From positions 336,001 through 400,000 of the forward strand of contig NZ_AP017652.1 in NCBI RefSeq assembly GCF_002355895.1: a stretch of DNA of 64,000 bases, given 5' to 3'. A program made the translations under genes and the position numbers. Of the stretch, positions 48,769 to 61,275 are shown in pieces (position 1 is the stretch's first letter; the number at the start of each line of letters is the position of its first letter). The DNA is from Streptococcus sp. NPS 308. Lineage in GTDB: Bacteria; Bacillota; Bacilli; Lactobacillales; Streptococcaceae. The notes beneath the pieces were generated by a model that did no database searches, was not told the DNA's origin, and saw only the letters and a list, made by a program, of their open reading frames with translations.

Positions 48769-51420
48769 ATGTCTAAAGAACTTTCACCTAAATACAATCC
48801 AGCCGAGGTTGAGGCTGGTCGTTACCAAAAATGGCTTGATGCTGATGTTTTCAAGCCTTCAGGCGATAAAAAGGCTAAGCCTTATTCGATCGTTATTCCA
48901 CCACCAAACGTAACTGGGAAACTCCACCTTGGTCACGCTTGGGATACAACTTTGCAAGATATTATCATCCGTCAAAAACGCATGCAAGGTTTTGATACCC
49001 TTTGGCTTCCAGGGATGGACCACGCTGGGATTGCGACTCAAGCTAAGGTTGAGGAGCGCTTGCGTGGTGAGGGCATTACGCGTTATGACCTGGGTCGTGA
49101 GAAATTCCTCGACAAAGTCTGGGAATGGAAAGACGAATATGCCACTACCATCAAGGAACAATGGGGCAAGATGGGGCTCTCTGTAGACTACTCTCGCGAG
49201 CGTTTCACGCTTGACGAAGGTTTGTCAAAAGCCGTTCGTAAGGTCTTTGTGGACCTATACAAGAAAGGTTGGATCTACCGTGGTGAGTTTATCATCAACT
49301 GGGACCCAGCAGCTCGCACAGCCCTTTCTGATATCGAGGTAATCCACAAGGATGTGGAAGGTGCCTTCTACCACATGAATTACATGCTTGAAGACGGATC
49401 TCGCGCCCTTGAAGTTGCGACAACTCGTCCTGAGACTATGTTTGGAGACGTTGCCGTTGCGGTCAATCCAGAAGACCCACGCTACAAGGACTTGATTGGT
49501 AAAAACGTCATCCTTCCAATCGCTAATAAACTCATCCCAATCGTTGGAGATGAGCACGCGGATCCTGAGTTTGGTACTGGTGTCGTGAAAATCACACCTG
49601 CCCACGATCCAAACGACTTCTTGGTTGGTCAACGTCATAACTTGCCACAAGTCAACGTCATGAACGACGACGGAACTATGAACGACTTGGCCTTCGAATT
49701 TGCAGGCATGGACCGCTTTGAAGCGCGTAAGGCAGTCGTTGCCAAGTTGGAAGAAATCGGTGCCCTCGTTAAAATCGAAAAACGTGTCCACAGTGTTGGT
49801 CACTCAGAGCGTACAGGTGTCGTGGTTGAGCCACGCTTGTCTACCCAATGGTTCGTCAAGATGGACCAATTGGCTAAGAACGCTATTGCCAACCAAGACA
49901 CAGAGGATAAGGTAGAATTCTACCCACCTCGTTTCAACGATACCTTCCTTCAATGGATGGAAAATGTCCACGACTGGGTAATCTCTCGTCAGCTCTGGTG
50001 GGGTCACCAAATCCCTGCTTGGTACAATGCTGAGGGTGAAATATACGTTGGTGAAGAAGCTCCAGAAGGAGACGGATGGACTCAGGACGAAGATGTCTTG
50101 GATACTTGGTTCAGTTCTGCCCTTTGGCCATTCTCTACCATGGGCTGGCCGGATGTCGACTCAGAAGACTTTAAACGTTATTATCCAACATCAACTTTGG
50201 TGACTGGTTATGATATTATTCCGTTTTGGGTGTCTCGGATGATTTTCCAAGGTTTGGAATTTACTGGCAAGTCACCATTCAAAAATGCCTTGATTCATGG
50301 TCTCATTCGTGATGAGCAAGGACGCAAGATGTCGAAATCTCTCGGTAACGGGATTGATCCAATGGATGTTATTGATAAGTACGGAACAGATAGCCTTCGT
50401 TGGTTCCTTTCAAACGGTTCTGCACCAGGGCAAGACGTGCGCTTCTCTTACGAGAAAATGGATGCTTCATGGAACTTCATTAACAAGATCTGGAACATCT
50501 CTCGCTACATCCTCATGAACAATGAAGGCTTGACTCTTGAGCAAGCAACGGCCAATGTCGAAAAAGTTGTTAACAAGGAAGCTGGAAATGTCACAGACCG
50601 CTGGATTCTCCACAACCTCAATGAAACCATCGGAAAAGCAACTGCCAACTTTGATAAGTTTGAATTTGGTGTAGCTGGACACATCCTTTACAACTTCATC
50701 TGGGATGAGTTTGCGGACTGGTATGTTGAGTTGACTAAGGAAGTCCTTTATAGCGACAACGAAGAAGAGAAAGTCATCACACGTTCTGTTCTCCTTTATA
50801 CTTTGGACAAGATCCTTCGTCTCCTTCACCCAATCATGCCATTCGTGACAGAGGAAATCTTTGGACAAATCTCAGAAGGCTCTATCGTCACAGCGACTTA
50901 CCCAACTGTCAATCCAGCCTTTGAAGACCTTGCGGCTTACACAGGTGTTGAAAGTCTTAAAGACTTGATCCGTGCCGTTCGTAATGCGCGTGCTGAAGTA
51001 AACGTAGCACCAAGCAAACCTATCACCATCCTTGTGAAGACAAGCGATAGCAACTTGGAAGCCTTCTTTAACAGCAATGTCAACTACATCAAACGCTTCA
51101 CAAATCCAGAACACTTGGAAATCGCATCAACTATCCCTGCACCTGAACTTGCTATGTCAAGCGTCATCACAGGAGCAGAAATCTACTTACCACTGGCTGA
51201 CCTCCTCAATGTCGAAGAAGAACTCGCTCGTCTCGACAAGGAACTGGCTAAATGGCAAAAAGAACTGGATATGGTCGGTAAGAAGCTCTCTAACGAACGC
51301 TTCGTAGCCAACGCCAAACCAGAAGTCGTCCAAAAAGAACGCGACAAACAAGCCGACTACCAAGCTAAGTACGACGCGACCGTAGCACGTATTGATGAGA
51401 TGAAGAAGTTGGTGGGATAA
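48769..51420 (+). CDS. valS: Valyl-tRNA synthetase
   Basis: Charges tRNA-Val and edits threonine. 883 residues: Rossmann domain with HIGH motif ([13 protein letters not shown]), CP1 editing insert, KMSKS loop ([11 protein letters not shown]), anticodon domain and C-terminal coiled coil (from about 815). Normal length. SD AAAGGAG follows directly after the stop of the AT-rich gene. Confidence 0.97.
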   Translation: MSKELSPKYNPAEVEAGRYQKWLDADVFKPSGDKKAKPYSIVIPPPNVTGKLHLGHAWDTTLQDIIIRQKRMQGFDTLWLPGMDHAGIATQAKVEERLRGEGITRYDLGREKFLDKVWEWKDEYATTIKEQWGKMGLSVDYSRERFTLDEGLSKAVRKVFVDLYKKGWIYRGEFIINWDPAARTALSDIEVIHKDVEGAFYHMNYMLEDGSRALEVATTRPETMFGDVAVAVNPEDPRYKDLIGKNVILPIANKLIPIVGDEHADPEFGTGVVKITPAHDPNDFLVGQRHNLPQVNVMNDDGTMNDLAFEFAGMDRFEARKAVVAKLEEIGALVKIEKRVHSVGHSERTGVVVEPRLSTQWFVKMDQLAKNAIANQDTEDKVEFYPPRFNDTFLQWMENVHDWVISRQLWWGHQIPAWYNAEGEIYVGEEAPEGDGWTQDEDVLDTWFSSALWPFSTMGWPDVDSEDFKRYYPTSTLVTGYDIIPFWVSRMIFQGLEFTGKSPFKNALIHGLIRDEQGRKMSKSLGNGIDPMDVIDKYGTDSLRWFLSNGSAPGQDVRFSYEKMDASWNFINKIWNISRYILMNNEGLTLEQATANVEKVVNKEAGNVTDRWILHNLNETIGKATANFDKFEFGVAGHILYNFIWDEFADWYVELTKEVLYSDNEEEKVITRSVLLYTLDKILRLLHPIMPFVTEEIFGQISEGSIVTATYPTVNPAFEDLAAYTGVESLKDLIRAVRNARAEVNVAPSKPITILVKTSDSNLEAFFNSNVNYIKRFTNPEHLEIASTIPAPELAMSSVITGAEIYLPLADLLNVEEELARLDKELAKWQKELDMVGKKLSNERFVANAKPEVVQKERDKQADYQAKYDATVARIDEMKKLVG

Positions 51421-51462
51421 AGCTGGCAACATGTATTTTTTAGAAAAAAGAGAAAAATTTAA

Positions 51463-52287
51463 ATGAATCTTAAAAATGTAGTAGAAATATTGGCCGGTTT
51501 TATTACATACGGGATACCTGTTTTATCATTTTTATGGCAAATAAAAAGTGACTTTACTGATAAGAAACAGATAGAATCAATTGTATCTAATTACAATTAT
51601 CAAAATAATTCAAATTTTGATTTCAAGGACGTAAGTATTCAAAATGGTTATATACAAATTAATAACCCACAGACCATAAATATAGAATTAAAGAATGAAC
51701 TTGAAAAATTTGAGAAGGAGAGATTAGAAGATAAAAAATTTTTATCAAACAAGTTATACAAAGCATCTCTTTGGATTATTTTAGTTGTTTTTATTTTCAA
51801 TATAATTAATAACATTTCAAGTGATTTTAAAAATATATCCTCGATTTTGGAAGTAAATATAATAAAAAATAATCTAGTTTTATCGTTTGATACAACTTTA
51901 AAGCAAATGTTGTTAATGATTTTAATCTATATTGTTTTAGTAGTTACTAAGTATTTACTAGATAAGCAAAACATTATCAATACTTTAGGATTTACAGTAA
52001 CTATCTTTTTATATTTATTTACTTATTCAGAGATTAAGCAAGGTTTTATACAGTTTTTGAAGTATCCTATTATTTTATCTAGTCTCTCAGTATTTATTTC
52101 TATAATTGTTGCCTTGGTTGTTCTATTCCCATTATTCTTTAGTTTAAATATTTTGATTGTAAGATTACATAGTTTAATTTCAGTATACGATTCTAAAATA
52201 CAAACAAAACTTGTCAATTCTCTCTCTTCCATAAGTACAGTTATTGCTCCAATACTTATTTTTATAGTAAAAATGGTATTTAGATAA
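51463..52287 (+). CDS. Second AT-rich membrane protein of unknown function
   Basis: 274 residues. N-terminal transmembrane helix (7-26), a soluble Asn-rich stretch and short coiled coil (about 70-97), then five or so helices (about 99-117, 147-165, 171-187, 202-235, 255-272). No family recognised. Same strongly AT-rich codon use as the gene on the other side of valS. SD AAAAGAGAAAAA is weak. Confidence 0.75.
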   Translation: MNLKNVVEILAGFITYGIPVLSFLWQIKSDFTDKKQIESIVSNYNYQNNSNFDFKDVSIQNGYIQINNPQTINIELKNELEKFEKERLEDKKFLSNKLYKASLWIILVVFIFNIINNISSDFKNISSILEVNIIKNNLVLSFDTTLKQMLLMILIYIVLVVTKYLLDKQNIINTLGFTVTIFLYLFTYSEIKQGFIQFLKYPIILSSLSVFISIIVALVVLFPLFFSLNILIVRLHSLISVYDSKIQTKLVNSLSSISTVIAPILIFIVKMVFR

Positions 52288-52689
52288 TAAGAAACTATTA
52301 TTTTATGAATTTCTTTTGGGTATTAGTATAACTGAATAATACTTACTAATAAATATGATAGACGTGAATAAAAGATTGAAAAATATAAAATTAGCCGTAA
52401 TTGCTTTATAAATTAGATTTTCTATTTTTAAATTATCCTTTATGTCGTATTAGAAAGATTAATATTTTAGAAATCAGTTTACTATATAATAAACTCAGGC
52501 AATTCATGCCCGTACCAATCCACCAATTGATTCCATCGGCTGGGTAGCGAAGAAATAAAAAGTCCTGTCACTTTCCCCCATTTAACCTTTGACTATTCCG
52601 CAAAATTATCGTACAATAAAGAGTACATGATAAAATGAGGTCAGAGTCTGTTTGCTCTGGCGATAGTAGTAAAAATGAGGAGAAACGCT
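52288..52689. other. AT-rich gap before rpoE
   Basis: About 400 bases. The first 200 are very AT-rich with no ORF. A short patch of normal composition (about 52493-52558) reads as a 21-codon tail (..ARTNPPIDSIGWVAKK, stop) and may be the end of a decayed gene. The rpoE promoter lies at the end. Confidence 0.55.
52589..52617 (+). promoter_or_regulatory. Promoter of rpoE
   Basis: TTGACT (52589-52594), a 17-base spacer and TACAAT (52612-52617). Confidence 0.8.
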
Positions 52690-53280
52690 TTGGAATTAGA
52701 AGTATTTGCTGGGCAAGAAAAAAGTGAACTATCTATGATTGAGGTAGCGCGTGCTATCTTGGAACTTCGTGGTCGCGATCATGAGATGCATTTTAGCGAT
52801 CTTGTAAATGAAATTCAAAACTACCTTGGAACATCAAACAGCGATATCCGCGAAGCTTTGCCTTTGTTCTACACAGAGTTGAACTTTGACGGTAGCTTCA
52901 TCTCTCTTGGAGACAACAAATGGGGTCTTCGTTCATGGTATGGTGTGGACGAAATCGACGAAGAGATCATCGCTCTTGAAGAAAGTGACGACGATGAAGT
53001 AGCACCAAAAGCTAAGAAAAAACGCGTCAATGCCTTTATGGATGGCGATTCAGATGCCATTGACTACAATGCAGATGATCCAGAAGACGAAGATGCATAC
53101 GAAGCAGATCCAGCTCTTTCATACGATGATGAAAATCCAGATGATGAGAAAAATGAAGTGGAAGCTTACGATGCAGAAATTAACGAAATCGCTCCTGATG
53201 ACTTGGGTGAAGATGTGGATCTTAACGAAGAAGACGACGAGTTTTCTGACGATGACGCTGAAACGAGTGAAGAAGAGTAA
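52690..53280 (+). CDS. rpoE: RNA polymerase delta subunit
   Basis: Firmicute-specific subunit that speeds polymerase recycling. 196 residues: folded N-terminal HARE-HTH domain (1-about 90) and a very acidic disordered tail of Asp/Glu runs. I use TTG 52690, seven bases after AGGAG; the ATG at 52675 overlaps the SD and extends beyond the family start. Confidence 0.95.
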   Translation: MELEVFAGQEKSELSMIEVARAILELRGRDHEMHFSDLVNEIQNYLGTSNSDIREALPLFYTELNFDGSFISLGDNKWGLRSWYGVDEIDEEIIALEESDDDEVAPKAKKKRVNAFMDGDSDAIDYNADDPEDEDAYEADPALSYDDENPDDEKNEVEAYDAEINEIAPDDLGEDVDLNEEDDEFSDDDAETSEEE

Positions 53281-53293
53281 AAGACTTCACAGA

Positions 53294-53318
53294 GGAGATC
53301 GTAAGATCTCCTTTTTTT
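53294..53318 (+). terminator. Terminator after rpoE
   Basis: GGAGATC-gtaa-GATCTCC then T7. Confidence 0.93.
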
Positions 53319-53406
53319 GTTGCTTGAGCAGGTCATCCGTTTGGATGCGGATCTTTAGTTGGTTTTCTGAAAACAATCTCCTTTTTTCACCTTTTACCAA
53401 TTCGGG

Positions 53407-53435
53407 TTGACAAATGTTCTGCTTTGAGGTATTAT
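53407..53435 (+). promoter_or_regulatory. Promoter of pyrG
   Basis: TTGACA (53407-53412), a 17-base spacer and TATTAT (53430-53435). The start falls on GGGC at 53443. Confidence 0.85.
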
Positions 53436-53442
53436 ATTGTTC

Positions 53443-53492
53443 GGGCACCTCTTTTAGAGGTCGGGGCTCCCTAGTTACTAGGGAGCTATTTT
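53443..53492 (+). promoter_or_regulatory. pyrG CTP-responsive attenuator
   Basis: The transcript would begin GGGC, as in Bacillus and Lactococcus pyrG, where low CTP causes repeated G addition and the extra Gs pair with the C/T-rich terminator arm. Here the arm is GCTCCCTAG (53466-53474), pairing with CTAGGGAGC (53478-53486) before ATTTTTG. A small ACCTC/GAGGT hairpin precedes it. Confidence 0.85.
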
Positions 53493-53585
53493 TGTTTTTC
53501 AGGAAGTTTTTCTTGAAAAGTCGTTATTCATAAGGGTCTTGTTTTCTATCTCCCCTCGTAGTTAACAAGGCCTTGAGCATTTTAG

Positions 53586-55205
<1,620 letters not shown>

Positions 55206-55214
55206 TAAAATCAG

Positions 55215-55244
55215 AACCTTTGAGAACAATCTCAGAGGTTTTTT
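55215..55244 (+). terminator. Terminator after pyrG
   Basis: An 11-bp stem with one mismatch (AACCTTTGAGA / TCTCAGAGGTT), 4-base loop, then T-run. Confidence 0.9.
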
Positions 55245-55325
55245 GCTTGCATATTTAGGATAAGACTTGTAAAAAAACAACATAGTGATATAATGAATTT
55301 AATAAATCCAAAAGGAGGATATGCG

Positions 55326-56402
55326 ATGAAAAAAATCACAAAAATTGGTTTATCTTTAGCAGGTCTAGCTTTACTGACTTTTCCTCATTCAGGGCAGGCA
55401 TTTGAGCTTAAAGAAGAATGGGTTATTAAGTGTGGAGTGCAGTATCAAGATGGCAAGATTCTTCGTTTTAACAATGGTCATGAAGTGGATATTAAAGTCT
55501 TGGATTTGCCAAAAACCGAGAAAATCGAGTGGACGGTTAGTCTCAATGGTCAAGATCAGACTGTCAATTTCCTAGGTCAAGAAAAGGACAAGTCTATGAT
55601 TGGTGTAGAGGGGCGTTACCTGAATTTCTATGTTCCATATGGCTATAGAGGAGATATCAAGGTAGAAGCCAAGAGCGGAAATGAAGTAAAGACCTGGTCC
55701 ACTAAAGTGGTTGACGATGTACATCATGAAGGTGTAAAGAGAGGCTACTACCGTATTAACGAATCAAATGATCAATACACTTACCTTGATGCTAAATGGG
55801 ACTATCAAACCAAGACTTACACTGCAACCTTACCAGAGACTGTCAATGGTCAAAAACTCTTTGCTTGGGCAGACTATGATAATGGTGAGTTGAAGCTTGA
55901 AAAACTAAGAACTATCAGTCATAAATATGATAATGGAGGATCTTTCAAAGAACTTTATCCGATTGTAAAAGCAGAAGGATGGCTAAAATCAAACCAAAAC
56001 TGGTACTATCAAAAACAAGGTCAATTAGTGCAGAGCGATTGGGTTTATGATAAGGGAACTTGGTACTTTATGAATGATAAAGGAGTCATGTTCAATCAAA
56101 CTTGGCTTTATCAAGGTAGCAACTGGTATGCCTTTAAATCATCAGGAGCTATGATTGCTAGTGATTGGCTTTATGATCAAGGTAAGTGGTACTATTTATC
56201 AACTTCAGGAGCTATGAAAGCAAGCACTTGGGTTTATGACAAGGGAGAATGGTATTATGTAAGTTCTTCTGGTGCCATGCTAGCGAATGATTGGGTCAAA
56301 GATAATGGCAAGTGGTATTATCTAGCTTCATCAGGTAAGATGCTTCGCAATACCTACACACCTGATGGTTACTACGTTGGCAACTCAGGCGCCTGGCAAT
56401 AA
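55326..56402 (+). CDS. Choline-binding surface protein with unknown N-terminal domain
   Basis: 358 residues: signal peptide (1-25, HSGQA), a beta-rich domain (26-about 215) that I do not recognise as an enzyme, and six to seven 20-residue choline-binding repeats (218-358) with the GxWYY..SGxM pattern. It would attach non-covalently to phosphocholine on teichoic acid, which restricts the host to choline-decorated streptococci. SD AGGAGG precedes ATG 55326. Confidence 0.9.
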   Translation: MKKITKIGLSLAGLALLTFPHSGQAFELKEEWVIKCGVQYQDGKILRFNNGHEVDIKVLDLPKTEKIEWTVSLNGQDQTVNFLGQEKDKSMIGVEGRYLNFYVPYGYRGDIKVEAKSGNEVKTWSTKVVDDVHHEGVKRGYYRINESNDQYTYLDAKWDYQTKTYTATLPETVNGQKLFAWADYDNGELKLEKLRTISHKYDNGGSFKELYPIVKAEGWLKSNQNWYYQKQGQLVQSDWVYDKGTWYFMNDKGVMFNQTWLYQGSNWYAFKSSGAMIASDWLYDQGKWYYLSTSGAMKASTWVYDKGEWYYVSSSGAMLANDWVKDNGKWYYLASSGKMLRNTYTPDGYYVGNSGAWQ

Positions 56403-56407
56403 GAATA

Positions 56408-56514
56408 ATACTCTTCGAAAATCAAATTCAAACCACGTCAGCGTCGCCTTACCGTACTCAAGTACAGCTTACGGCTAGCTTCCTAGTTTGCTCTTTGATT
56501 TTCATTGAGTATAA
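56408..56514. repeat. BOX element (boxA-boxC, no boxB)
   Basis: Begins ATACTCTTCGAAAATC and contains AAACCACGTCAGCG; ends TTTGATTTTCATTGAGTATA. About 59 bases of boxA and 48 of boxC, whose ends are complementary. A known MITE-like repeat of pneumococcus and relatives. Confidence 0.93.
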
Positions 56515-56516
56515 GA

Positions 56517-56546
56517 AGTCCTTTTCCCTAAAGGAAGAGGCTTTTT
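56517..56546 (+). terminator. Probable terminator after the BOX element
   Basis: GTCCTTTTC pairs imperfectly (several G-T pairs) with GGAAGAGGC, then TTTTT. Confidence 0.55.
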
Positions 56547-56571
56547 ACTTGCTTTTCTGCTGCTTCCTTAT

Positions 56572-56600
56572 TTGTCCTAAACCCCTTTTTGTGTTACAAT
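56572..56600 (+). promoter_or_regulatory. Promoter of the DUF4651 gene
   Basis: TTGTCC (56572-56577), a 17-base spacer and TACAAT (56595-56600) with TGT in front. The predicted start of transcription coincides with the start codon. Confidence 0.65.
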
Positions 56601-56607
56601 GAATGGT

Positions 56608-56898
56608 ATGAAAGCTAAGAAATTATGGATGACTGGCTTGACAGTGGCTGGTCTAAGTGCCCTCGCTTTGGGGGCTAAAAAAGCAGCAGATAACCACAAA
56701 CTCATGAAGACTCAAGAAGAGTTGACCGCTATCGTGCGTGAACTTTTCTCAGATATGGGTGAGATTGCGACTCTCTATGTTCAAGTCTACGAAAGTAGCC
56801 TAGAGCGACTTGTTGGAGGAGTCATTTTCGAGGATGGCCGTCACTATACCTTTGTCTATGAAAATGAAGACCTAGTCTATGAGGAGGAAGTCTTATGA
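56608..56898 (+). CDS. DUF4651 family membrane-anchored protein
   Basis: 96 residues: N-terminal hydrophobic segment (about 6-20) and a soluble alpha/beta part (about 30-96; ELFSDMGEIATLYVQVYES). DUF4651, unknown function. ATG 56608 matches the family; there is no SD and the promoter is so close that the mRNA may be leaderless. An ATG at 56599 lies inside the -10. Overlaps the next gene by 4 bases. Confidence 0.82.
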   Translation: MKAKKLWMTGLTVAGLSALALGAKKAADNHKLMKTQEELTAIVRELFSDMGEIATLYVQVYESSLERLVGGVIFEDGRHYTFVYENEDLVYEEEVL

Positions 56899-57212
56899 TA
56901 CAACCTGCAAGTTTAGAAGAATTGGCATCTTTAGTAGAAAAAGATGGCAAGAAAGTCTTCCTTTTTGTGGCGGACTGGTGTGGTGATTGTCGTTATATCT
57001 ATCCAGCCTTGCCAGAGATTGAGGAGACCAATCCAGAGTTCACCTTTATTCGAGTGGACCGAGACCAGTATCTGGATCTGGCCAAACTCTGGGATGTGTA
57101 CGGAATTCCTAGTCTTGTTGTGCTAGAAAAGGACAAGGAAATCGGCCGTTTTGTCAATCGTGACCGTAAAAGTAAGGAACAGATTAACAACTTTTTAGCA
57201 GGACTGAAATAG
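56895..57212 (+). CDS. Thioredoxin-like protein
   Basis: 105 residues of thioredoxin fold with active site WCGDC and the cis-proline GIPSL. A cytosolic thiol-disulfide protein of the type found beside DUF4651 and ytpR in streptococci. Partner not known. Coupled by ATGA overlap to the gene before. Confidence 0.9.
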   Translation: MIQPASLEELASLVEKDGKKVFLFVADWCGDCRYIYPALPEIEETNPEFTFIRVDRDQYLDLAKLWDVYGIPSLVVLEKDKEIGRFVNRDRKSKEQINNFLAGLK

Positions 57213-57227
57213 GAGAAAAAGGAAAGA

Positions 57228-57854
57228 ATGATTTTTACATATAACAAAGAGCATGTTGGCGATGTCCTTATGGTCATCGTGAAAAATAGCGGCGATGCCA
57301 AACTAGACGTGGAGCGCAAAGGCAAAGTAGCCCGTGTTTTCCTCAAAGATAATGGGGAAACAGTAGCTTGGAATATTTTCGAAGTTTCAAGTTTATTTGT
57401 AATTGCAGAGCGCGGTCAAGTCTTTTTGACAGATGAGCAAGTAGCTCGTTTGAACCAAGAATTACAAACGGAAGGTTTTGCAGAGGAAATTGTTAATGAC
57501 AAGGAACCTAAGTTTGTTGTTGGTGAAATTGTCGAGATGGTAGCCCATCCAGATAGTGACCACCTCAATATCTGTCAAGTAGCAGTCGCAAGTGACAAGA
57601 CAGTGCAAATCGTTGCAGGGGCTCCCAATGCGCGTGTCGGGTTGAAAACCATTGTAGCTCTTCCAGGAGCTATGATGCCAAAAGGCAACCTCATTTTCCC
57701 AGGTGAACTTCGTGGTGAAAAGAGTTTTGGCATGATGTGCAGTCCTCGTGAACTTGCCTTGCCAAATGCTCCGCAAAAACGAGGGGTGCTTGAATTATCA
57801 GAAGACCAAGTTGTCGGAACTCCATTCGACCCAGCAAAACATTGGACTGCCTAG
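57228..57854 (+). CDS. ytpR: YtpR family tRNA-binding protein
   Basis: 208 residues: an N-terminal DUF4479 domain (1-about 90) and a C-terminal EMAPII/Trbp111-like OB-fold (about 95-205; HPDSDHLNICQV; SFGMMCSPRELAL) like that of PheRS beta. Free-standing tRNA-binding proteins of this type have unknown targets. Third gene of the operon; SD AGGAAAG. Confidence 0.9.
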   Translation: MIFTYNKEHVGDVLMVIVKNSGDAKLDVERKGKVARVFLKDNGETVAWNIFEVSSLFVIAERGQVFLTDEQVARLNQELQTEGFAEEIVNDKEPKFVVGEIVEMVAHPDSDHLNICQVAVASDKTVQIVAGAPNARVGLKTIVALPGAMMPKGNLIFPGELRGEKSFGMMCSPRELALPNAPQKRGVLELSEDQVVGTPFDPAKHWTA

Positions 57855-57896
57855 GAAGTTGTCAGTATCTGTCTCGCTAGTATAGAAGGAAATAAG

Positions 57897-58658
57897 ATGG
57901 CAAAAAATGTAGTGATTACTGGAGCGACATCAGGTATTGGTGAAGCAATTGCGCGTGCTTATCTGGAGCAGGGGGAGAATGTCGTCCTAACAGGGCGACG
58001 GACAGACAGACTAGAAGCTCTCAAGTCGGAGCTTGCAGAAACGTTTCCAAATCAAACAGTTTGGACTTTTCCTCTGGATGTGACGGATATGACCATGGTG
58101 AAGTCTGTCTGCTCCGATATTCTAGAAACGATAGGGCAAATTGATATCTTGGTCAATAACGCGGGGCTGGCTCTTGGCTTAGCTCCCTATCAAGACTATG
58201 AAGAGTTGGATATGCTGACTATGTTGGATACCAATGTCAAAGGTTTGATGGCAGTTACTCGTTCTTTCTTGCCTTCCATGGTTGCGGCAAATCAAGGTCA
58301 TATCATCAATATGGGCTCTACTGCAGGAATTTACGCCTACGCTGGTGCAGCGGTCTACTCAGCCACCAAGGCTGCAGTAAAAACTTTTTCAGATGGGCTT
58401 CGAATTGATACGATCGCAACGGACATCAAGGTGACCACCATTCAGCCAGGCATTGTCGAAACAGATTTCTCTACAATTCGTTTTCATGGTGACAAAGAGC
58501 GAGCTGAGGCGGTCTATCAGGGAATAGAAGCCCTGCAAGCTCAGGATATTGCAGATACAGTGTTCTATGTGACCAGTCAGCCTCGTCGTGTGCAGATTAC
58601 AGATATGACCATTATGGCCAATCAACAGGCGACAGGTTTCATGGTGCATAAAAAATAA
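57897..58658 (+). CDS. Short-chain dehydrogenase/reductase
   Basis: 253 residues of classical SDR: NAD(P)-binding GATSGIGEAIA near the N-terminus with Arg after strand 2 (GRRTDRL), NNAGLALG, and the catalytic Ser-Tyr-Lys (MGSTAG, YSATKAAVK). Arg residues after strand 2 favour NADPH. It resembles YdfG-type 3-hydroxy acid dehydrogenases; substrate uncertain. Confidence 0.9.
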   Translation: MAKNVVITGATSGIGEAIARAYLEQGENVVLTGRRTDRLEALKSELAETFPNQTVWTFPLDVTDMTMVKSVCSDILETIGQIDILVNNAGLALGLAPYQDYEELDMLTMLDTNVKGLMAVTRSFLPSMVAANQGHIINMGSTAGIYAYAGAAVYSATKAAVKTFSDGLRIDTIATDIKVTTIQPGIVETDFSTIRFHGDKERAEAVYQGIEALQAQDIADTVFYVTSQPRRVQITDMTIMANQQATGFMVHKK

Positions 58659-58706
58659 AAAATTTCTTCGAAAAGTTACAAATTTTTGTAACTTTTTTTG
58701 ATTCCT

Positions 58707-58714
58707 TACGAATA
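58707..58714 (+). promoter_or_regulatory. ComX (SigX) cin-box
   Basis: TACGAATA, the late-competence promoter core, with T-rich DNA upstream and 21 bases before the ssbB start. Confidence 0.92.
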
Positions 58715-58735
58715 GATAAGTAGGAGGAAGAAAAT

Positions 58736-59132
58736 ATGTATAATAAAGTTATCATGATTGGGCGTTTGACGTCTACACCAGAATTGCACAAAACCAACAA
58801 TGACAAGTCAGTAGCGCGCGCAACGATCGCTGTGAATCGTCGGTACAAAGACCAAAATGGGGAACGCGAAGCCGACTTTGTCAATCTGGTTCTTTGGGGG
58901 GAAATTGGCCGAAACCTTGGCAAGCTACGCAACCAAAGGCAGTCTCATTTCCGTTGATGGGGAGTTGCGTACCCGTCGCTTTGAGAAAAATGGTCAGACC
59001 AACTATGTGACCGAAGTTCTCGTGACAGGATTCCAACTCTTGGAAAGTCGTGCCCAACGTGCCATGCGTGAAAATAACGCAGGTCAGGATTTGGCGGATT
59101 TGGTTTTGGAAGAAGAGGAATTGCCATTTTAA
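58736..59132 (+). pseudogene. ssbB: ssbB, competence single-strand DNA-binding protein, frameshifted
   Basis: SsbB coats incoming DNA during transformation. The first 54 or so codons (MYNKVIMIGRLTSTPELHKT...) and the remainder (from KLAETLASYATKG to EEEELPF) are both normal, but are in different frames. The break is at a run of six G (58896-58901) where the expected coding sequence, TGG GGG AAA, needs five. As written, translation ends at 58957 after 73 residues. The rest is intact, so this is recent, slippage-prone, or a base-call error. Confidence 0.88.
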
Positions 59133-59138
59133 GCATAG

Positions 59139-59167
59139 AAAAGCCTGAGTCAATCTTAGGCTTTTTT
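59139..59167 (+). terminator. Terminator after ssbB
   Basis: AAAGCCTGAG pairs with CTTAGGCTTT (one G-T), then T-run. Confidence 0.85.
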
Positions 59168-59193
59168 ATCTTGAGAAAAGTCAGACTTTTTTC

Positions 59194-59221
59194 TTGACTA
59201 TTTTTGACCAAGTGATACAAT
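59194..59221 (+). promoter_or_regulatory. Promoter of groESL
   Basis: TTGACT (59194-59199), a 16-base spacer and TACAAT (59216-59221) with TGA extension; CIRCE lies right downstream. Confidence 0.85.
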
Positions 59222-59232
59222 AGAACTATGGT

Positions 59233-59259
59233 TTGGCACTCATATGTAAAGAGTGCTAA
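59233..59259. promoter_or_regulatory. CIRCE element of groESL
   Basis: TTGGCACTC-N9-GAGTGCTAA, one mismatch to the consensus (G for A at position 3). It overlaps the predicted start of transcription. Confidence 0.93.
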
Positions 59260-59288
59260 TAATATGATTGTATTATGGAGGAAGACAA

Positions 59289-59573
59289 ATGTTGAAACCA
59301 TTAGGAGACCGTGTGGTCTTGAAAATCGAAGAAAAAGAACAAACCGTTGGAGGCTTTGTCCTTGCAGGCTCAGCCCAAGAAAAAACCAAAACTGCCCAAG
59401 TTATAGCTACAGGACAAGGTGTTCGTACCTTGAATGGTGACTTGGTTGCTCCAAGCGTTAAGGCTGGAGACCGTGTCTTAGTTGAAGCACATGCGGGTAT
59501 TGATGTCAAAGATGGAGATGAAAAGTATATCATCGTTGGTGAAGCTAACATCTTGGCAATCGTTGAAGAATAA
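59289..59573 (+). CDS. groES: Co-chaperonin GroES
   Basis: Heptameric lid of GroEL. 94 residues, with the family opening [11 protein letters not shown] and mobile loop (about 16-32), and [15 protein letters not shown] at the end. SD ATGGAGGAAG precedes ATG 59289. Operon with groEL under HrcA control. Confidence 0.97.
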   Translation: MLKPLGDRVVLKIEEKEQTVGGFVLAGSAQEKTKTAQVIATGQGVRTLNGDLVAPSVKAGDRVLVEAHAGIDVKDGDEKYIIVGEANILAIVEE

Positions 59574-59576
59574 TAG

Positions 59577-61211
<1,635 letters not shown>

Positions 61212-61243
61212 GCTGTTTATACTAAACAATTCATAAGAAACAC

Positions 61244-61275
61244 AAAAGGAGGGAATGAGCATCCCTCCTTTTATG
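61244..61275 (+). terminator. Terminator after groEL
   Basis: AAAAGGAGGGA pairs with TCCCTCCTTTT around a 7-base loop; the T-tail is inside the arm. Confidence 0.8.

Noticed and set aside
58857..59132. Separate 91-codon gene
   Set aside because: Its first 16 or so residues are out-of-frame ssbB; the rest is the ssbB C-terminus after the frameshift.
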